64,000 nucleotides of DNA, from contig JAZQKK010000018.1 of NCBI GenBank assembly GCA_045542115.1, positions 128,902 to 192,901 on the forward strand, given 5' to 3'. A program made the translations under genes and the position numbers. Shown piece by piece: positions 16,676 to 26,129 of the stretch (position 1 is its first letter; the number at the start of each line of letters is the position of its first letter). The stretch comes from RGIG995 sp045542115. GTDB taxonomy: Bacteria; Bacillota; Clostridia; Oscillospirales; UBA644. Below the pieces are notes generated by a model. That model had not been told where the DNA came from, made no database searches, and worked only from the letters and a program-made list of their open reading frames with translations.

Positions 16676-17335
16676 ATGAAAAAAGCGGCGCGGAAATGTT
16701 TTCTTTTGGCAGGAGTGTTCCTGTTCTTGTTTCTGCTTCTTACCTTTTTGGTGATGAAGGTAGACGTTCAGCCCATCGGCCCCAACGGTTCGACGGTGGG
16801 ATTGGCGACAATCAACGGTGCGGTCTTTGAATCTTGCGGTTCTAATCCGATATGGTATACCGTCTCGGAGGGGATGGGCATCGTTTCCCTGTTGGTGGCC
16901 GCCGGCTTTGCCGGGCTTGCTCTTTGGCAGTGGATTTCCCGAAAAAGCCTGAAAAAAGTAGACTTAAATCTGTATTTGCTGGCCGCTCTCTACGTGGTTA
17001 TGATGGCCTGTTACGTTCTGTTTGAAATCGTCGTCATCAATTGTCGTCCGATTTTGATGGACGGAGTTTTGGAAGCATCGTACCCGTCGTCTCATACCAT
17101 ATTGGTTTGCGTAATTATGCTTTCTGCCGTATTCCAAATCAAATTCCGGGTAAAAAATCGTCCGTTGCGGTTCGGTTTGCAGGCCGGGTGTTGCGTTGTA
17201 TTGATTCTGACCGCCTTGGGTCGAATCCTTGCGGGAGTACATTGGTACACCGACGTTCTGGCTGCCATTCTGCTGAGCGGCTGTTTGGTCTTTGCCTATC
17301 AGGGACTGGTCATACAACTGTGGAAGAAGCAGTAA
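16676..17335 (+). CDS. PAP2-family membrane phosphatase
   Basis: 219 residues with about six hydrophobic segments. The three acid phosphatase motifs are visible in modified form: NCRP (about 122-125), SYPSSH with His140, and GRILAGVHWYTD with Arg183, His189 and Asp193. Likely substrates are membrane lipid phosphates such as phosphatidic acid or undecaprenyl pyrophosphate, with the active site facing outward. Motif 3 begins with Gly instead of the usual Ser. It is co-transcribed with the TfoX-domain gene. Confidence 0.88.
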   Translation: MKKAARKCFLLAGVFLFLFLLLTFLVMKVDVQPIGPNGSTVGLATINGAVFESCGSNPIWYTVSEGMGIVSLLVAAGFAGLALWQWISRKSLKKVDLNLYLLAALYVVMMACYVLFEIVVINCRPILMDGVLEASYPSSHTILVCVIMLSAVFQIKFRVKNRPLRFGLQAGCCVVLILTALGRILAGVHWYTDVLAAILLSGCLVFAYQGLVIQLWKKQ

Positions 17336-17354
17336 CACTCAAATGATAAAAAAG

Positions 17355-17384
17355 GATGCCACCGATTTGGTGGCATCTTTTTTT
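17355..17384. terminator. bidirectional terminator
   Basis: Perfect stem GATGCCACC/GGTGGCATC with TTTTTTT on the plus side and an A-run before it. It serves the PAP2 gene and the convergent GGGtGRT gene. Confidence 0.92.
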
Positions 17385-17403
17385 GTTTTTCGAATATCAA
17401 AAA

Positions 17404-18402
17404 TTACTTCTGAGCTTCTTCCACGGCCACGGCCACGGCGACGGTTGCGCCGACCATCGGGTTGTTACCCATACCGATCAGACCCATCATTTCTACGTGG
17501 GCGGGAACGGAAGAAGAACCGGCGAACTGAGCGTCACCGTGCATACGGCCCATCGTATCGGTCATACCGTAAGAAGCGGGGCCGGCAGCCATATTATCGG
17601 GATGCAGGGTACGGCCGGTACCACCGCCGGAAGCGACGGAGAAGTACTTCGCGCCGTTTTCGGTACACCATTTCTTGTAGGTGCCTGCAACGGGATGCTG
17701 GAAGCGGGTGGGGTTGGTGGAGTTCCCGGTGATGGAAACGCCGACATTTTCCAATCTCATAATAGCAACGCCTTCGGGAACGCTGTCAGCACCGTAGCAA
17801 CGAACCTTGGCACGGTCGCCGTCAGAGTAAGGAGTTTCCTTAACGATCTTGACGGTTTCGGTGGCGGGGTCGAACTGGGTCTGCACGTAGGTGAAGCCGT
17901 TGATACGGGAGATGATGAAAGCGGCGTCTTTGCCAAGACCGTTCAGAATGACCCGGAGGGGCTTGACGCGGACTTTGTTGGCGTTCAAAGCGATTTTAAT
18001 TGCACCTTCTGCGGCGGCAAAGGATTCGTGTCCGGCCAGGAAGCAGAAGCAGTCGGTATCTTCGGAAAGGAGCATTGCGCCCAGATTCCCGTGACCCAGA
18101 CCGACCTGACGGTTTTCGGCAACGGAACCGGGGATGCAGAATGCCTGCAAGCCGATACCGATAGCGGCGGCGGCGTCAGAAGCTTTTTTGCAGCCTTTCT
18201 TAATGGCGATAGCAGCACCGACGGTGTAAGCCCAAACGGCGTTTTCAAAGCAAATGGGCTGGGTTTCGCGAACGATCTTATCGCAGTCGATGCCCAGGTC
18301 CATCGTAATCTTTTTGCATTCCTCAATGGAGGAGATGCCGTATTCTTTCAGGACTTCGTTGATTTTGTCAACGCGTCTTTCGTAACTTTCAAACAGAGCC
18401 AT
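17404..18402 (-). CDS. GGGtGRT protein
   Basis: 332 residues. It contains the name-giving motif SGGGTGRTLHPDN near residue 265 and fits my recollection of the conserved GGGtGRT family of anaerobic bacteria. No function is established for it. Several conserved cysteines and many small residues are present; there is no signal peptide or membrane segment. The gene follows the NifU-like gene by 17 bases with the strong ribosome site AAGGAGG, so the two form an operon. The pairing with a NifU-type protein hints at iron-sulfur or redox cofactor work, which is inference. Confidence 0.88.
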   Translation of the reverse strand: MALFESYERRVDKINEVLKEYGISSIEECKKITMDLGIDCDKIVRETQPICFENAVWAYTVGAAIAIKKGCKKASDAAAAIGIGLQAFCIPGSVAENRQVGLGHGNLGAMLLSEDTDCFCFLAGHESFAAAEGAIKIALNANKVRVKPLRVILNGLGKDAAFIISRINGFTYVQTQFDPATETVKIVKETPYSDGDRAKVRCYGADSVPEGVAIMRLENVGVSITGNSTNPTRFQHPVAGTYKKWCTENGAKYFSVASGGGTGRTLHPDNMAAGPASYGMTDTMGRMHGDAQFAGSSSVPAHVEMMGLIGMGNNPMVGATVAVAVAVEEAQK

Positions 18403-18419
18403 CTTTCGTTCCTCCTTAA

Positions 18420-19112
18420 TTATTCTTTACGGGGGTCAATATACTTGACGGCACCGTCGAAACGGCCGTAAGTGCCCATAGCCTTGTTGTAAGCGGTGGT
18501 GGGGTCGTCGCCCTTCTTGATGAAATCGGTCATTTTGCCCAGGGAGACAAATTCGTAACCGATGACCTGGTCGTCGGCGTCGAGAGCCATACGGGTAACG
18601 TAGCCTTCGGCCATTTCCAGGTAGCGAACGCCCTTCGCCTTGGTGCTGTACATCGTACCGACCTGAGAGCGAGCGCCCTTACCCAGGTCTTCCATACCGG
18701 CACCGATGGGAAGTCCGTCTTCGGAGAAAGCAGACTGAGAACGGCCGTATACGATTTGCAGGAACAGTTCTCTCATCGCGGTGTTGATAGCATCGCACAC
18801 AAGGTCCGTGTTCAATGCTTCCAGGATGGTTTTGCCGGGAAGAATTTCGGCAGCCATCGCGGCAGAGTGGGTCATACCGGAACATCCGATGGTTTCCACC
18901 AGAGCTTCTTCGATGATGCCTTCTTTGACGTTCAAAGTCAGTTTGCAGGTGCCCTGCTGAGGGGCACACCAGCCCACACCGTGGGTCAAAGCGGAGATGT
19001 CTTTAATCTCCTTCGCCTGAATCCATTTCCCTTCTTCGGGAATGGGTGCGGGACCGTGGTGCGGACCCTTGGCGACGATACACATGTTTTCGACTTCGTG
19101 GGAATAGATCAT
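18420..19112 (-). CDS. NifU/IscU-like iron-sulfur scaffold-type protein
   Basis: 230 residues. The region about 40-110 resembles the NifU N-terminal scaffold fold, with cysteines in GWCAPQQGTCKL and ETIGCSGMTHSAAMAAEIL. The C-terminal half (about 130-230) is not part of classic IscU, so this is a distinct, longer member. A role in building or carrying Fe-S clusters is likely but unproven. It is the first gene of a two-gene operon with the GGGtGRT protein, with the ribosome site AAGGAG before ATG 19112. Confidence 0.8.
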   Translation of the reverse strand: MIYSHEVENMCIVAKGPHHGPAPIPEEGKWIQAKEIKDISALTHGVGWCAPQQGTCKLTLNVKEGIIEEALVETIGCSGMTHSAAMAAEILPGKTILEALNTDLVCDAINTAMRELFLQIVYGRSQSAFSEDGLPIGAGMEDLGKGARSQVGTMYSTKAKGVRYLEMAEGYVTRMALDADDQVIGYEFVSLGKMTDFIKKGDDPTTAYNKAMGTYGRFDGAVKYIDPRKE

Positions 19113-19160
19113 ATTGTGTAACTCCTTTCAAAAATCCGGAATATGGTTTTCAACTCTATC

Positions 19161-19189
19161 ATTATAATATAATTTTTTCCAATTTGCAA
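19161..19189 (-). promoter_or_regulatory. promoter of the NifU-like/GGGtGRT operon
   Basis: Minus strand TTGCAA (19189-19184), a 17-base spacer and TATAAT (19166-19161), about 48 bases upstream of the start codon. Confidence 0.75.
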
Positions 19190-19287
19190 GTGGTTTTTGC
19201 GTCGGGGACAGGCTTTTAACAATTTTTTCGGAATTTCCGGATCGTTGCGGAGAGAAATCTTGAATTTTTTGTGAATTGGAGGAAATG

Positions 19288-19318
19288 TATAGCATTTTTT
19301 TTTGCTTTATGCTATAAT
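19288..19318 (+). promoter_or_regulatory. promoter with flanking inverted repeat ahead of the glycosidase genes
   Basis: TATAAT at 19313-19318. A perfect 8-bp inverted repeat TATAGCAT (19288-19295) / ATGCTATA (19309-19316) overlaps the -10 box and the -35 position. The -35 sequence itself is poor (TAGCAT), so this may be an operator that keeps the operon off without an inducer. Confidence 0.6.
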
Positions 19319-19356
19319 GAACAAAGAAATTCGGCAACAGATTGGAGAGCCTTGTT

Positions 19357-21306
19357 ATGAGATTTGAAATTGCTCGCGTCAATGCGGATTCTGTGATTGA
19401 TTTTGCGGCCTTGGAACTGAAAAAATACTTGCGGATGATGATGCCCCGTTGCGGAGAAATCCCCGTGGTTTACCGTCCCGAGGCGAGAGACGGATTCCGT
19501 CTCGGTCTGATGTCGGATTTCGGGCTGGACCCTCAGGTGGAAGACGTGTCTTTGGACGACGTTATCTATTACGACTGTGATGCAACCGGCGGAATTATTG
19601 CAGGTTCCAATCCTCGCAGCGTGCTTCTGTCGGTGTACCGTTATTTGAAAAGCCAGGGATGTAATTGGCTTTTCCCCGGCCCGGACGGAGAATATATTCC
19701 CGCGGTGGAGGGGCTGACCCCCGTTTGCAACTGTTTTACGGCAGGGAATCGGTATCGGGGACAGTGTAACGAAGGGACTGAGACCCAGCCTACGATGCTG
19801 GACGCCATTGATTTTACCCCGAAGGTCGGCTTGAACATCTTTATGATAGAATTTGACGTTCCGAAATTCTATTATCAGCGGGCGTATGCCCACCAATACG
19901 GCAATATGCCGGCGGAAGCGGAATTGTCCGATATGACGATTCTTCAATGGAAACGGCAATGTGAAGCGGAAATTGCCCGCCGGGGGTTGCAGTTCCACGA
20001 TATGGGACACGGCTGGACGGCGGAACCCTTCGGTTTCGATAGCAAAGCAGGGTGGAAACCGGGGGTTCTCAAAGGGGAAAACGCCAAGCATCTGGCAATG
20101 GTCAACGGCGTGCGGGAATTTTTCGGAGGAATTGCTTTGAATACGAATCTTTGTATGTCCAATCCCGAAACCCGTTCCATCGTAGCCGAGTATGTGGCCG
20201 ATTACGCCGAAACGCAGAACAACGTGGATTTCCTTCACGTGTGGCTTGCAGATGATTCCAATAACCACTGCGAATGTGATGTCTGTTCTCAAAAAACGCC
20301 GTCGGATTGGTACGTGATGCTTCTGAATGATATCGACCGGGCGCTGACGGTCCGCAACCTGGACACGCACATTGTCTTTATTGCTTACGTGGATACCCTG
20401 TGGGGCCCTCTGACTGAGACGATTGAGAATGAAAAACGCTTTAAAATGCTGTTTGCTCCCATCACGCGCAAGTATACCGAGACGTATGGGGTAGATGCGG
20501 ATTGTTCCCAAACGGTTCCCTACGCCCGCAATCAGCTCAACTTGCCCAAGGGAATGGCGGAAAACCTGGCGTACCTTGCCGAATGGAAGAAGTCCTGGAA
20601 AGGCGAATGTTTCTGTTACGAATACTATTTCTGGCAGGCGCAGTACGTGGATATCGGCTCCGTTTACTTGGCAAAGATTATTTACGAAGACGTAAAAGGC
20701 TTGAAAAAACACGGAATCTCCGGAATTGTGGAAGACGGTTCTCAGCGGTCGTTTTTCCCCACGGGATTTCCCTTCTACGTTTACGGAGAGACTTTGCTTG
20801 ACCCCTCGAAATCCTTTGAGCAGTTGAAGGAAGAATATTTTTCCGCCGCCTTTGGCGACGACTGGAAGACCGTGTACGAATATTTGGAAAACCTTTCTTG
20901 CACTTCGGACTTCGGGTTCTGCAAGGGAGAGCGTTCTCCGGAAAACGGAACCTGTTATTACGCTCCGGAACTGCGTCCCCGTTTTGAAGAAGTTCTTCGG
21001 CAGATCGAAGCTTTTGAACCGGTCATTGAAGCACATCTTTCCCAGGCCGTTCGTACCCGGTACGTATCTTGGGAATTGTTGAAATGGCATACCAAATACG
21101 CCAAACATTACGCGAAGGCGCTGTCTTGTCTTTGCACGGGGGACACCGAAGGGTCGTCGAAATGTTTTTACGGTATGATAAAAGACCTTGCACCCCTGGA
21201 AAATCTCCGTCCCCAGGTTTATGACCACGAGCTTGCAATGACGATTCTCCGCCGGTCTCTGGATTCGGGAAACCGGGTGAGTTACAGCGAATTATTCGTG
21301 GAATAA
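19357..21306 (+). CDS. DUF4838-type glycosidase-like protein
   Basis: 649 residues, no signal peptide. The N-terminal part (about 1-110) resembles the alpha/beta domain found ahead of many large glycosidases (AALELKKYLRMMMP, GSNPRSVLLSVYRYLKSQGCNWLFPG). The central part (about 130-430) looks like the DUF4838 barrel, with CNEGTETQPTMLDA and a cysteine cluster HCECDVCS. It is probably a cytoplasmic enzyme acting on an oligosaccharide; specificity is unknown. The ATG at 19357 follows GGAGAG; an in-frame TTG at 19342 overlaps that ribosome site and is rejected. A GH2 gene follows. Confidence 0.75.
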   Translation: MRFEIARVNADSVIDFAALELKKYLRMMMPRCGEIPVVYRPEARDGFRLGLMSDFGLDPQVEDVSLDDVIYYDCDATGGIIAGSNPRSVLLSVYRYLKSQGCNWLFPGPDGEYIPAVEGLTPVCNCFTAGNRYRGQCNEGTETQPTMLDAIDFTPKVGLNIFMIEFDVPKFYYQRAYAHQYGNMPAEAELSDMTILQWKRQCEAEIARRGLQFHDMGHGWTAEPFGFDSKAGWKPGVLKGENAKHLAMVNGVREFFGGIALNTNLCMSNPETRSIVAEYVADYAETQNNVDFLHVWLADDSNNHCECDVCSQKTPSDWYVMLLNDIDRALTVRNLDTHIVFIAYVDTLWGPLTETIENEKRFKMLFAPITRKYTETYGVDADCSQTVPYARNQLNLPKGMAENLAYLAEWKKSWKGECFCYEYYFWQAQYVDIGSVYLAKIIYEDVKGLKKHGISGIVEDGSQRSFFPTGFPFYVYGETLLDPSKSFEQLKEEYFSAAFGDDWKTVYEYLENLSCTSDFGFCKGERSPENGTCYYAPELRPRFEEVLRQIEAFEPVIEAHLSQAVRTRYVSWELLKWHTKYAKHYAKALSCLCTGDTEGSSKCFYGMIKDLAPLENLRPQVYDHELAMTILRRSLDSGNRVSYSELFVE

Positions 21307-21452
21307 GGAACCTGTGAGAAGCGCCTTGTGAAGGAAGATTATAACCTCACCGTTCGGGAAGTTGACTGAAATTTTCCCCTTTGCCTTTGGACGAAATGCT
21401 CTGGATTGTCGGTCCGGGGGCATCAAAAAAAGATTACAAGAGGAGAAATTTT

Positions 21453-23594
21453 ATGAATTTGACGTGGTTCGGCCAGATGGAAGGGGTTGCGGAGCGGTTT
21501 CCCGTTTCGGTCCCGGGAAATATTCAGCGTGATTATGCCCTGTTTAAGAATTGGGGCGATATTAACTATGCCGACAATTGCGAAAAATACCTTAAAATCG
21601 AGGATGCCGTATGGTTTTACCATACCTCCTTTGATGTAAAAAAGAGCCCGGAGGAGCGGGTCTTTTTCGTGACGAAGGGCATCGACTACGAATATGACGT
21701 TCTTTTAAACGACAGCGTCTTATGTCATCACGAGGGGTTGTACACGCCTCTGGAAATTGATATTACGGACCTTGTGCAGGAACAAGAGAATCGGCTTTCC
21801 GTAAAAATTTACCGTCATCCCAAGCGGGCCGACGCTCCCGTCTGCCGCACGCAGGCCGACCGGGCGGTCAAGCCTCCGGTGGGATACGGATGGGACTGGC
21901 ATCCTCGGGTCATCCCTTCGGGCATCTGGAACGATACGGATATCGTCGTGCGAAAGAAACATTATATCAAAGATCTGAACGTTACCGCCAATCTTTCCGA
22001 AGATTTTACACAGGGAGAGGTGTCCTTTGATTTTGCGTGTGACGGGACGACCGAAATCTGTTTGTTTGCCCCGGATGGGACCTGCGTTTACCGCGGGACC
22101 GACCGGAAGGTGGCAGTGGAAGATCCGCTGCTTTGGTGGTGTAACGGTCAGGGGGATGCGAATCTGTATACCTGGACCGTCGCCTCTTCCGGGGAAGAAA
22201 AGCGGGGCCGCGTTGGGTTCCGCCGCATTGAGCTGGTGATGGAGGATGCCCATTGGCTGGAACCTCACGGATTTCCGAAATCCCGCAGCAATCCTCCGGT
22301 AGAAATTCAACTGAATGGGCGGAAGATCTTTGCCAAAGGGTCCAATTTTGTGTCTCCTGAAATTTTCCCCGGCGTTTCCGATGAAAATACCTATCTTCCT
22401 TTGGTCCGCCTGGCTCAGCAAGCCAATATGAATATTTTCCGTATGTGGGGCGGGTCCGGGATCCAGAAAGACGTTTTCTTCGATCTTTGCGATGAATTCG
22501 GGATTATGGTGTGGCAGGAATTCCCCCTGGCCTGCAACGATTACAAAAACGATCCTCATTATCTTGCGGTCTTGGAGCAGGAAGCAACTGCCATCGTCCG
22601 CAACCTCCGTCAGCATCCCTCCGTGGTTCTGTGGTGCGGCGGAAACGAACTGTTCAACGGCTGGTCGAAGATGACCGATCAGCATCACGCCCTGCGGCTT
22701 TTGAATAAAATTTGCTACGATCTGGATCGCAATACCCCCTTCCTTGCCACTTCGCCCCTTTCGGGGATGGCCCACGGGTGCTATCTTTTCCGGTATAACG
22801 GGACAGAAGTCTATGAGATGTTCAACAATTCCCACTGCACCGCCTATACGGAATTCGGCGTGCCGTCCCTGCCTCCGGTGGAATACTTGAAGACCTTTAT
22901 CCCCGAAGAGCAACTCTTCCCCCCGAAGCGGGAAAGCACCTGGAAAACGCATCACGCTTTCGATTCCTGGTGTGCGTGGGACACGTGGATATGTCTTAAC
23001 ATTATGGAGGATTATTTCGGAAAGATCTCTTCCCTGGAAGACCTTGTCCGTTACGGCGAGTGGCTTCAATGTGAAGGATATAAAGCCATTTTTGAGGAAG
23101 CAAGACGGCAGAAGCCCTATTGCTCTATGGCCATCAACTGGTGCTATAACGAGCCTTGGAAAACGGCGGCGAACAACTCTTTGCTTTGCTATCCCGCTTT
23201 GCCGAAGAAGGCCTATTACGCCGTTCAAAAGTCTCTGCAAAACATTGTTCCCTCCGCAAGACTTCAACGGTTCTCTTATCAGAGCGGCGACGTTTTTTCC
23301 GCAGAGCTGTGGCTTCTGAACGATGCCGACCAGTCTGTGGAGGACGAGGAGATCCGTGTTTCCGTGGAGATTGGAGGAAACGTGGTGGAGGTTCTGAATT
23401 GGAAGGTGGGCTTCTGTGAGAAGAATACCAATAAGCAGGGCCACGTAATTCAATACGTTCTTCCCAAAATTCAAGGGGTGGAGAGCTTCCGTCTCGTGTT
23501 GGAGTCGAAGCATCACGGCGTGAATTCCTACGACCTGCACTACCAATACAAAGGCAATGCACCGGTGCCGGAGATCCCGGTACTGAATATGTGA
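21453..23594 (+). CDS. glycoside hydrolase family 2 protein, beta-mannosidase-like
   Basis: 713 residues without a signal peptide. An N-terminal sugar-binding beta-sandwich (about 1-165) is followed by an immunoglobulin-like domain (about 170-260) and the TIM barrel (about 275-620). The catalytic acid/base is Glu399 in WCGGNE and the nucleophile Glu467 in YTEFG. The overall pattern (MWGGSG, QHPSVVLWCGGNE) is that of beta-mannosidases, but other beta-glycosides are possible. I chose ATG 21453, preceded by AGAGGAGA; an upstream start at 21381 lacks a ribosome site. It probably acts with the DUF4838 protein 146 bases upstream. Confidence 0.88.
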   Translation: MNLTWFGQMEGVAERFPVSVPGNIQRDYALFKNWGDINYADNCEKYLKIEDAVWFYHTSFDVKKSPEERVFFVTKGIDYEYDVLLNDSVLCHHEGLYTPLEIDITDLVQEQENRLSVKIYRHPKRADAPVCRTQADRAVKPPVGYGWDWHPRVIPSGIWNDTDIVVRKKHYIKDLNVTANLSEDFTQGEVSFDFACDGTTEICLFAPDGTCVYRGTDRKVAVEDPLLWWCNGQGDANLYTWTVASSGEEKRGRVGFRRIELVMEDAHWLEPHGFPKSRSNPPVEIQLNGRKIFAKGSNFVSPEIFPGVSDENTYLPLVRLAQQANMNIFRMWGGSGIQKDVFFDLCDEFGIMVWQEFPLACNDYKNDPHYLAVLEQEATAIVRNLRQHPSVVLWCGGNELFNGWSKMTDQHHALRLLNKICYDLDRNTPFLATSPLSGMAHGCYLFRYNGTEVYEMFNNSHCTAYTEFGVPSLPPVEYLKTFIPEEQLFPPKRESTWKTHHAFDSWCAWDTWICLNIMEDYFGKISSLEDLVRYGEWLQCEGYKAIFEEARRQKPYCSMAINWCYNEPWKTAANNSLLCYPALPKKAYYAVQKSLQNIVPSARLQRFSYQSGDVFSAELWLLNDADQSVEDEEIRVSVEIGGNVVEVLNWKVGFCEKNTNKQGHVIQYVLPKIQGVESFRLVLESKHHGVNSYDLHYQYKGNAPVPEIPVLNM

Positions 23595-23627
23595 TTTCCG
23601 TAAAATTTCATTTTCAGGAGAAGAGTT

Positions 23628-24185
23628 ATGAAGGAATATTACGAGCTTACCGTGGCGGGTGTAACGCGCCGCCTTCCTATTTGCCCTTTAAACGAAACGC
23701 TTTGCATCGCCGGTTTCGTTATCTTCGGGGACGTGGAATTGACCCGTGCCTGTGCGGGGGAATTGCTGGCAAAAGCTCCGGAGTTTGACCTGTTGATTAC
23801 TGCGGAATCCAAGGGGATTCCTTTGGCCCACGAAATGGCGGCCCAGGCGGGGATGAATAAGTACGTTCTTGCCCGAAAGGCTCCCAAGTTGTATATGAAA
23901 GACCCGGTGGCTGTGGAGGTCAAGTCCATTACCACCGCCGCCCGGCAGACGCTGTATTTGGACAAATTGGATATGGACGCGATGGCCGGAAAGCGGATTC
24001 TTATCGTAGACGACGTTATCTCCACCGGGGAATCGTTGGCGGCTTTGGAACAGCTGGTGCAAAAGGCCGGAGGCAACATTGTCGCAAAAATGGCGATTCT
24101 GGCGGAAGGGGATGCCAAGGACCGGGAGGATATTGTTTATTTGGAAGTTCTTCCTCTGTTTGATGCAGAAGGAAATCCCCTGTAA
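23628..24185 (+). CDS. phosphoribosyltransferase family protein (adenine PRT-like)
   Basis: 185 residues of the type I PRTase fold. The PRPP loop ILIVDDVISTGES lies at 124-136, and the lysine-rich ALARKAPKLY-like segment near 81-90 resembles adenine/xanthine PRTs. It most likely salvages a purine base with PRPP. The base cannot be assigned, and a regulatory role like that of other orphan PRTases is possible. Ribosome site CAGGAGAAG; the ABC-F gene starts 33 bases after the stop. Confidence 0.82.
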   Translation: MKEYYELTVAGVTRRLPICPLNETLCIAGFVIFGDVELTRACAGELLAKAPEFDLLITAESKGIPLAHEMAAQAGMNKYVLARKAPKLYMKDPVAVEVKSITTAARQTLYLDKLDMDAMAGKRILIVDDVISTGESLAALEQLVQKAGGNIVAKMAILAEGDAKDREDIVYLEVLPLFDAEGNPL

Positions 24186-24218
24186 TTTCTTTTAAAATTT
24201 GCAGAAAGGAGGAGAAGT

Positions 24219-26129
24219 ATGGGAACGGTTTTACAGGCCGACGGTTTGACGAAATCCTATTCTACCCGGGTATTGTTTCACGACGTTTCGTTTAAGGTAA
24301 ACGAAGGCGACCGGGTGGGTATCGTGGGCGTCAACGGGGCAGGAAAGACCACGTTGTTCCGGATTTTGACGGGAAAAGAAGAGTACGATTCCGGCTATTT
24401 GACCCGGGAAAAAGGCCTTACCGTGGCGTATATGGAGCAGTACTCGGAATTCACGTCGGGAAAGACCGCTTATGAAGAAGTTTTGACCCAATTCTCCTCT
24501 CTGCTGGAACAGGAAGCGGAATTGGAGCAGGTCAACGCCCGGTTGGAATCTTCCTCGGACGAAGGGTTGATTCGCCGCCAGTATACGCTGTTGGAATCCT
24601 TTGAGCAAAACGGCGGATTGACCTTCCGGGGCCGGGTCCGTTCCACGTTGTTGGGACTGGGACTGACCGAGACCGAGATATCCCTTCCGATGACGGCCCT
24701 CTCCGGAGGGCAGCGCACCCGGGTACTCTTGGCAAAAATCCTTTTATCCGGGGCAAAATTGCTGTTGTTGGACGAGCCTACGAACCATCTGGATATTCCC
24801 TCCATTGCTTGGTTGGAAGGGTTTTTGGCGGAATACCGCGGGTCGATTATCGTGGTGTCCCACGACCGGTTTTTCTTGGACCGGGTCACCAACCGAACTT
24901 TTGAATTGGAGCACGAACGAGTGACCGTCTATGATGGGAATTATTCTTATTACAAAGAAAAAAAGGCCTTCGACCGCTTGACCTTGGAGCGGGAATACGA
25001 AAAAAAGAAGAAGGAAATTGCCCGCATTGAGGGGATTATCGCTCAGCAAAAACACTTTGGACAGGAACGCAATTACGTCACGATTCGCAGCAAGCAAAAA
25101 CAGATTGACCGCATCGCCGCAGACCTGCAAAAGCCGGAAGACGACCCGGAAAGTATCGGGTTTTCTTTCTGCGCCCAAACCGGGACGGGAAACGAAGTGG
25201 TAAAGATTGAGGGACTTGCGAAATCCTATGAAGACAAGCCTTTGTTCCGGAACGTGACCTGGACGTTATTTCAAGGGCAACACGCCTTTTTGGTGGGGCC
25301 CAACGGATGCGGAAAAACAACATTATTGAAAATTTTGATGGAACAGGAAATCCCCGAAGAAGGCCAGGCGCAATTCGGAGCCCGGGTCAAGGTGGGGTAT
25401 TACGACCAGACCATCGGAGATCTGCACGAAGAAAAAACGGTATTCGAAGAGGTCAGCGACGCGTATCCCCAATTAGGAAACACCGTCGTACGAACCGCTT
25501 TGGGCGCGTTTCTGTTCCGGGGAGACGACGTTTTTAAGCAAATTTCCGTCCTTTCCGGGGGAGAACGGGCCCGTGTGGCGTTGACCAAGTTAATGCTGTC
25601 CGGGGCAAATTTGCTGATTCTCGACGAACCTACAAACCATTTGGATATTCCTTCCAAAGAAGCTTTGGAAGATGCTCTTTTGTCTTATGACGGAAGTCTT
25701 TTGGCTGTATCCCACGACCGGTATTTTATCAACCGTTTGGCCGACCGGATTTTAGAGTTGAACCGGGACGGAATCGCATCGGTTCCGGGGAATTACGACG
25801 ATTACCTTGCTTTTTGCGAAAAACGAACTGTCCGACAGCAACCGGTGGGAGAGATAACGCCGGCGTCGTCCGTTCCGGCAAAGGAAAACGAGTACGTCAA
25901 AAAGAAAGCGGAACAGGCGGCTGCCCGGAAAAAGCAAGCCCGTCTGTCCCGGATTGAATCTGAAATCGCTCAAAACGAAGAAAAAATAGAAGAATTGTCC
26001 GCTCGGTTTTTGTTGCCGGAAATTGCCGCAGATTATGAAAAAGTAGCGGAAATTTCCGGAGAATTGGAGCAATTGAAGGCCGCAACCGATGCCCTTTACA
26101 GCGAATGGGAAGCGTTGTCCGTCGATTGA
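24219..26129 (+). CDS. ABC-F family ATPase
   Basis: 636 residues with two ABC domains and no membrane segments. Domain 1: GVNGAGKTT (37-45), LSGGQ (161-165), LLLLDEPTNHLD (181-192). Domain 2: GPNGCGKTT (360-368), LSGGERARV, LILDEPTNHLD. The charged linker between them (about 250-305) is the ribosome-facing P-site tRNA interaction motif of ABC-F proteins. A C-terminal coiled coil (about 560-636) resembles the Uup/YdiF arrangement. Likely a translation factor; antibiotic protection is possible but not shown. Its last 34 bases overlap a convergent small gene. Confidence 0.92.
   Translation: MGTVLQADGLTKSYSTRVLFHDVSFKVNEGDRVGIVGVNGAGKTTLFRILTGKEEYDSGYLTREKGLTVAYMEQYSEFTSGKTAYEEVLTQFSSLLEQEAELEQVNARLESSSDEGLIRRQYTLLESFEQNGGLTFRGRVRSTLLGLGLTETEISLPMTALSGGQRTRVLLAKILLSGAKLLLLDEPTNHLDIPSIAWLEGFLAEYRGSIIVVSHDRFFLDRVTNRTFELEHERVTVYDGNYSYYKEKKAFDRLTLEREYEKKKKEIARIEGIIAQQKHFGQERNYVTIRSKQKQIDRIAADLQKPEDDPESIGFSFCAQTGTGNEVVKIEGLAKSYEDKPLFRNVTWTLFQGQHAFLVGPNGCGKTTLLKILMEQEIPEEGQAQFGARVKVGYYDQTIGDLHEEKTVFEEVSDAYPQLGNTVVRTALGAFLFRGDDVFKQISVLSGGERARVALTKLMLSGANLLILDEPTNHLDIPSKEALEDALLSYDGSLLAVSHDRYFINRLADRILELNRDGIASVPGNYDDYLAFCEKRTVRQQPVGEITPASSVPAKENEYVKKKAEQAAARKKQARLSRIESEIAQNEEKIEELSARFLLPEIAADYEKVAEISGELEQLKAATDALYSEWEALSVD

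Noticed and set aside
19128..19382. 84-codon minus-strand frame in the divergent region
   Set aside because: No ribosome site and it covers both divergent promoters.
19312..21228. Long minus-strand open frame (638 codons) opposite the DUF4838 gene
   Set aside because: It is a shadow caused by codon bias; the plus strand has the ribosome site, promoter and recognisable protein, while the minus-strand product has no family features.
21720..23546. Long minus-strand open frame (608 codons) opposite the GH2 gene
   Set aside because: Antisense shadow; the GH2 catalytic motifs are on the plus strand.
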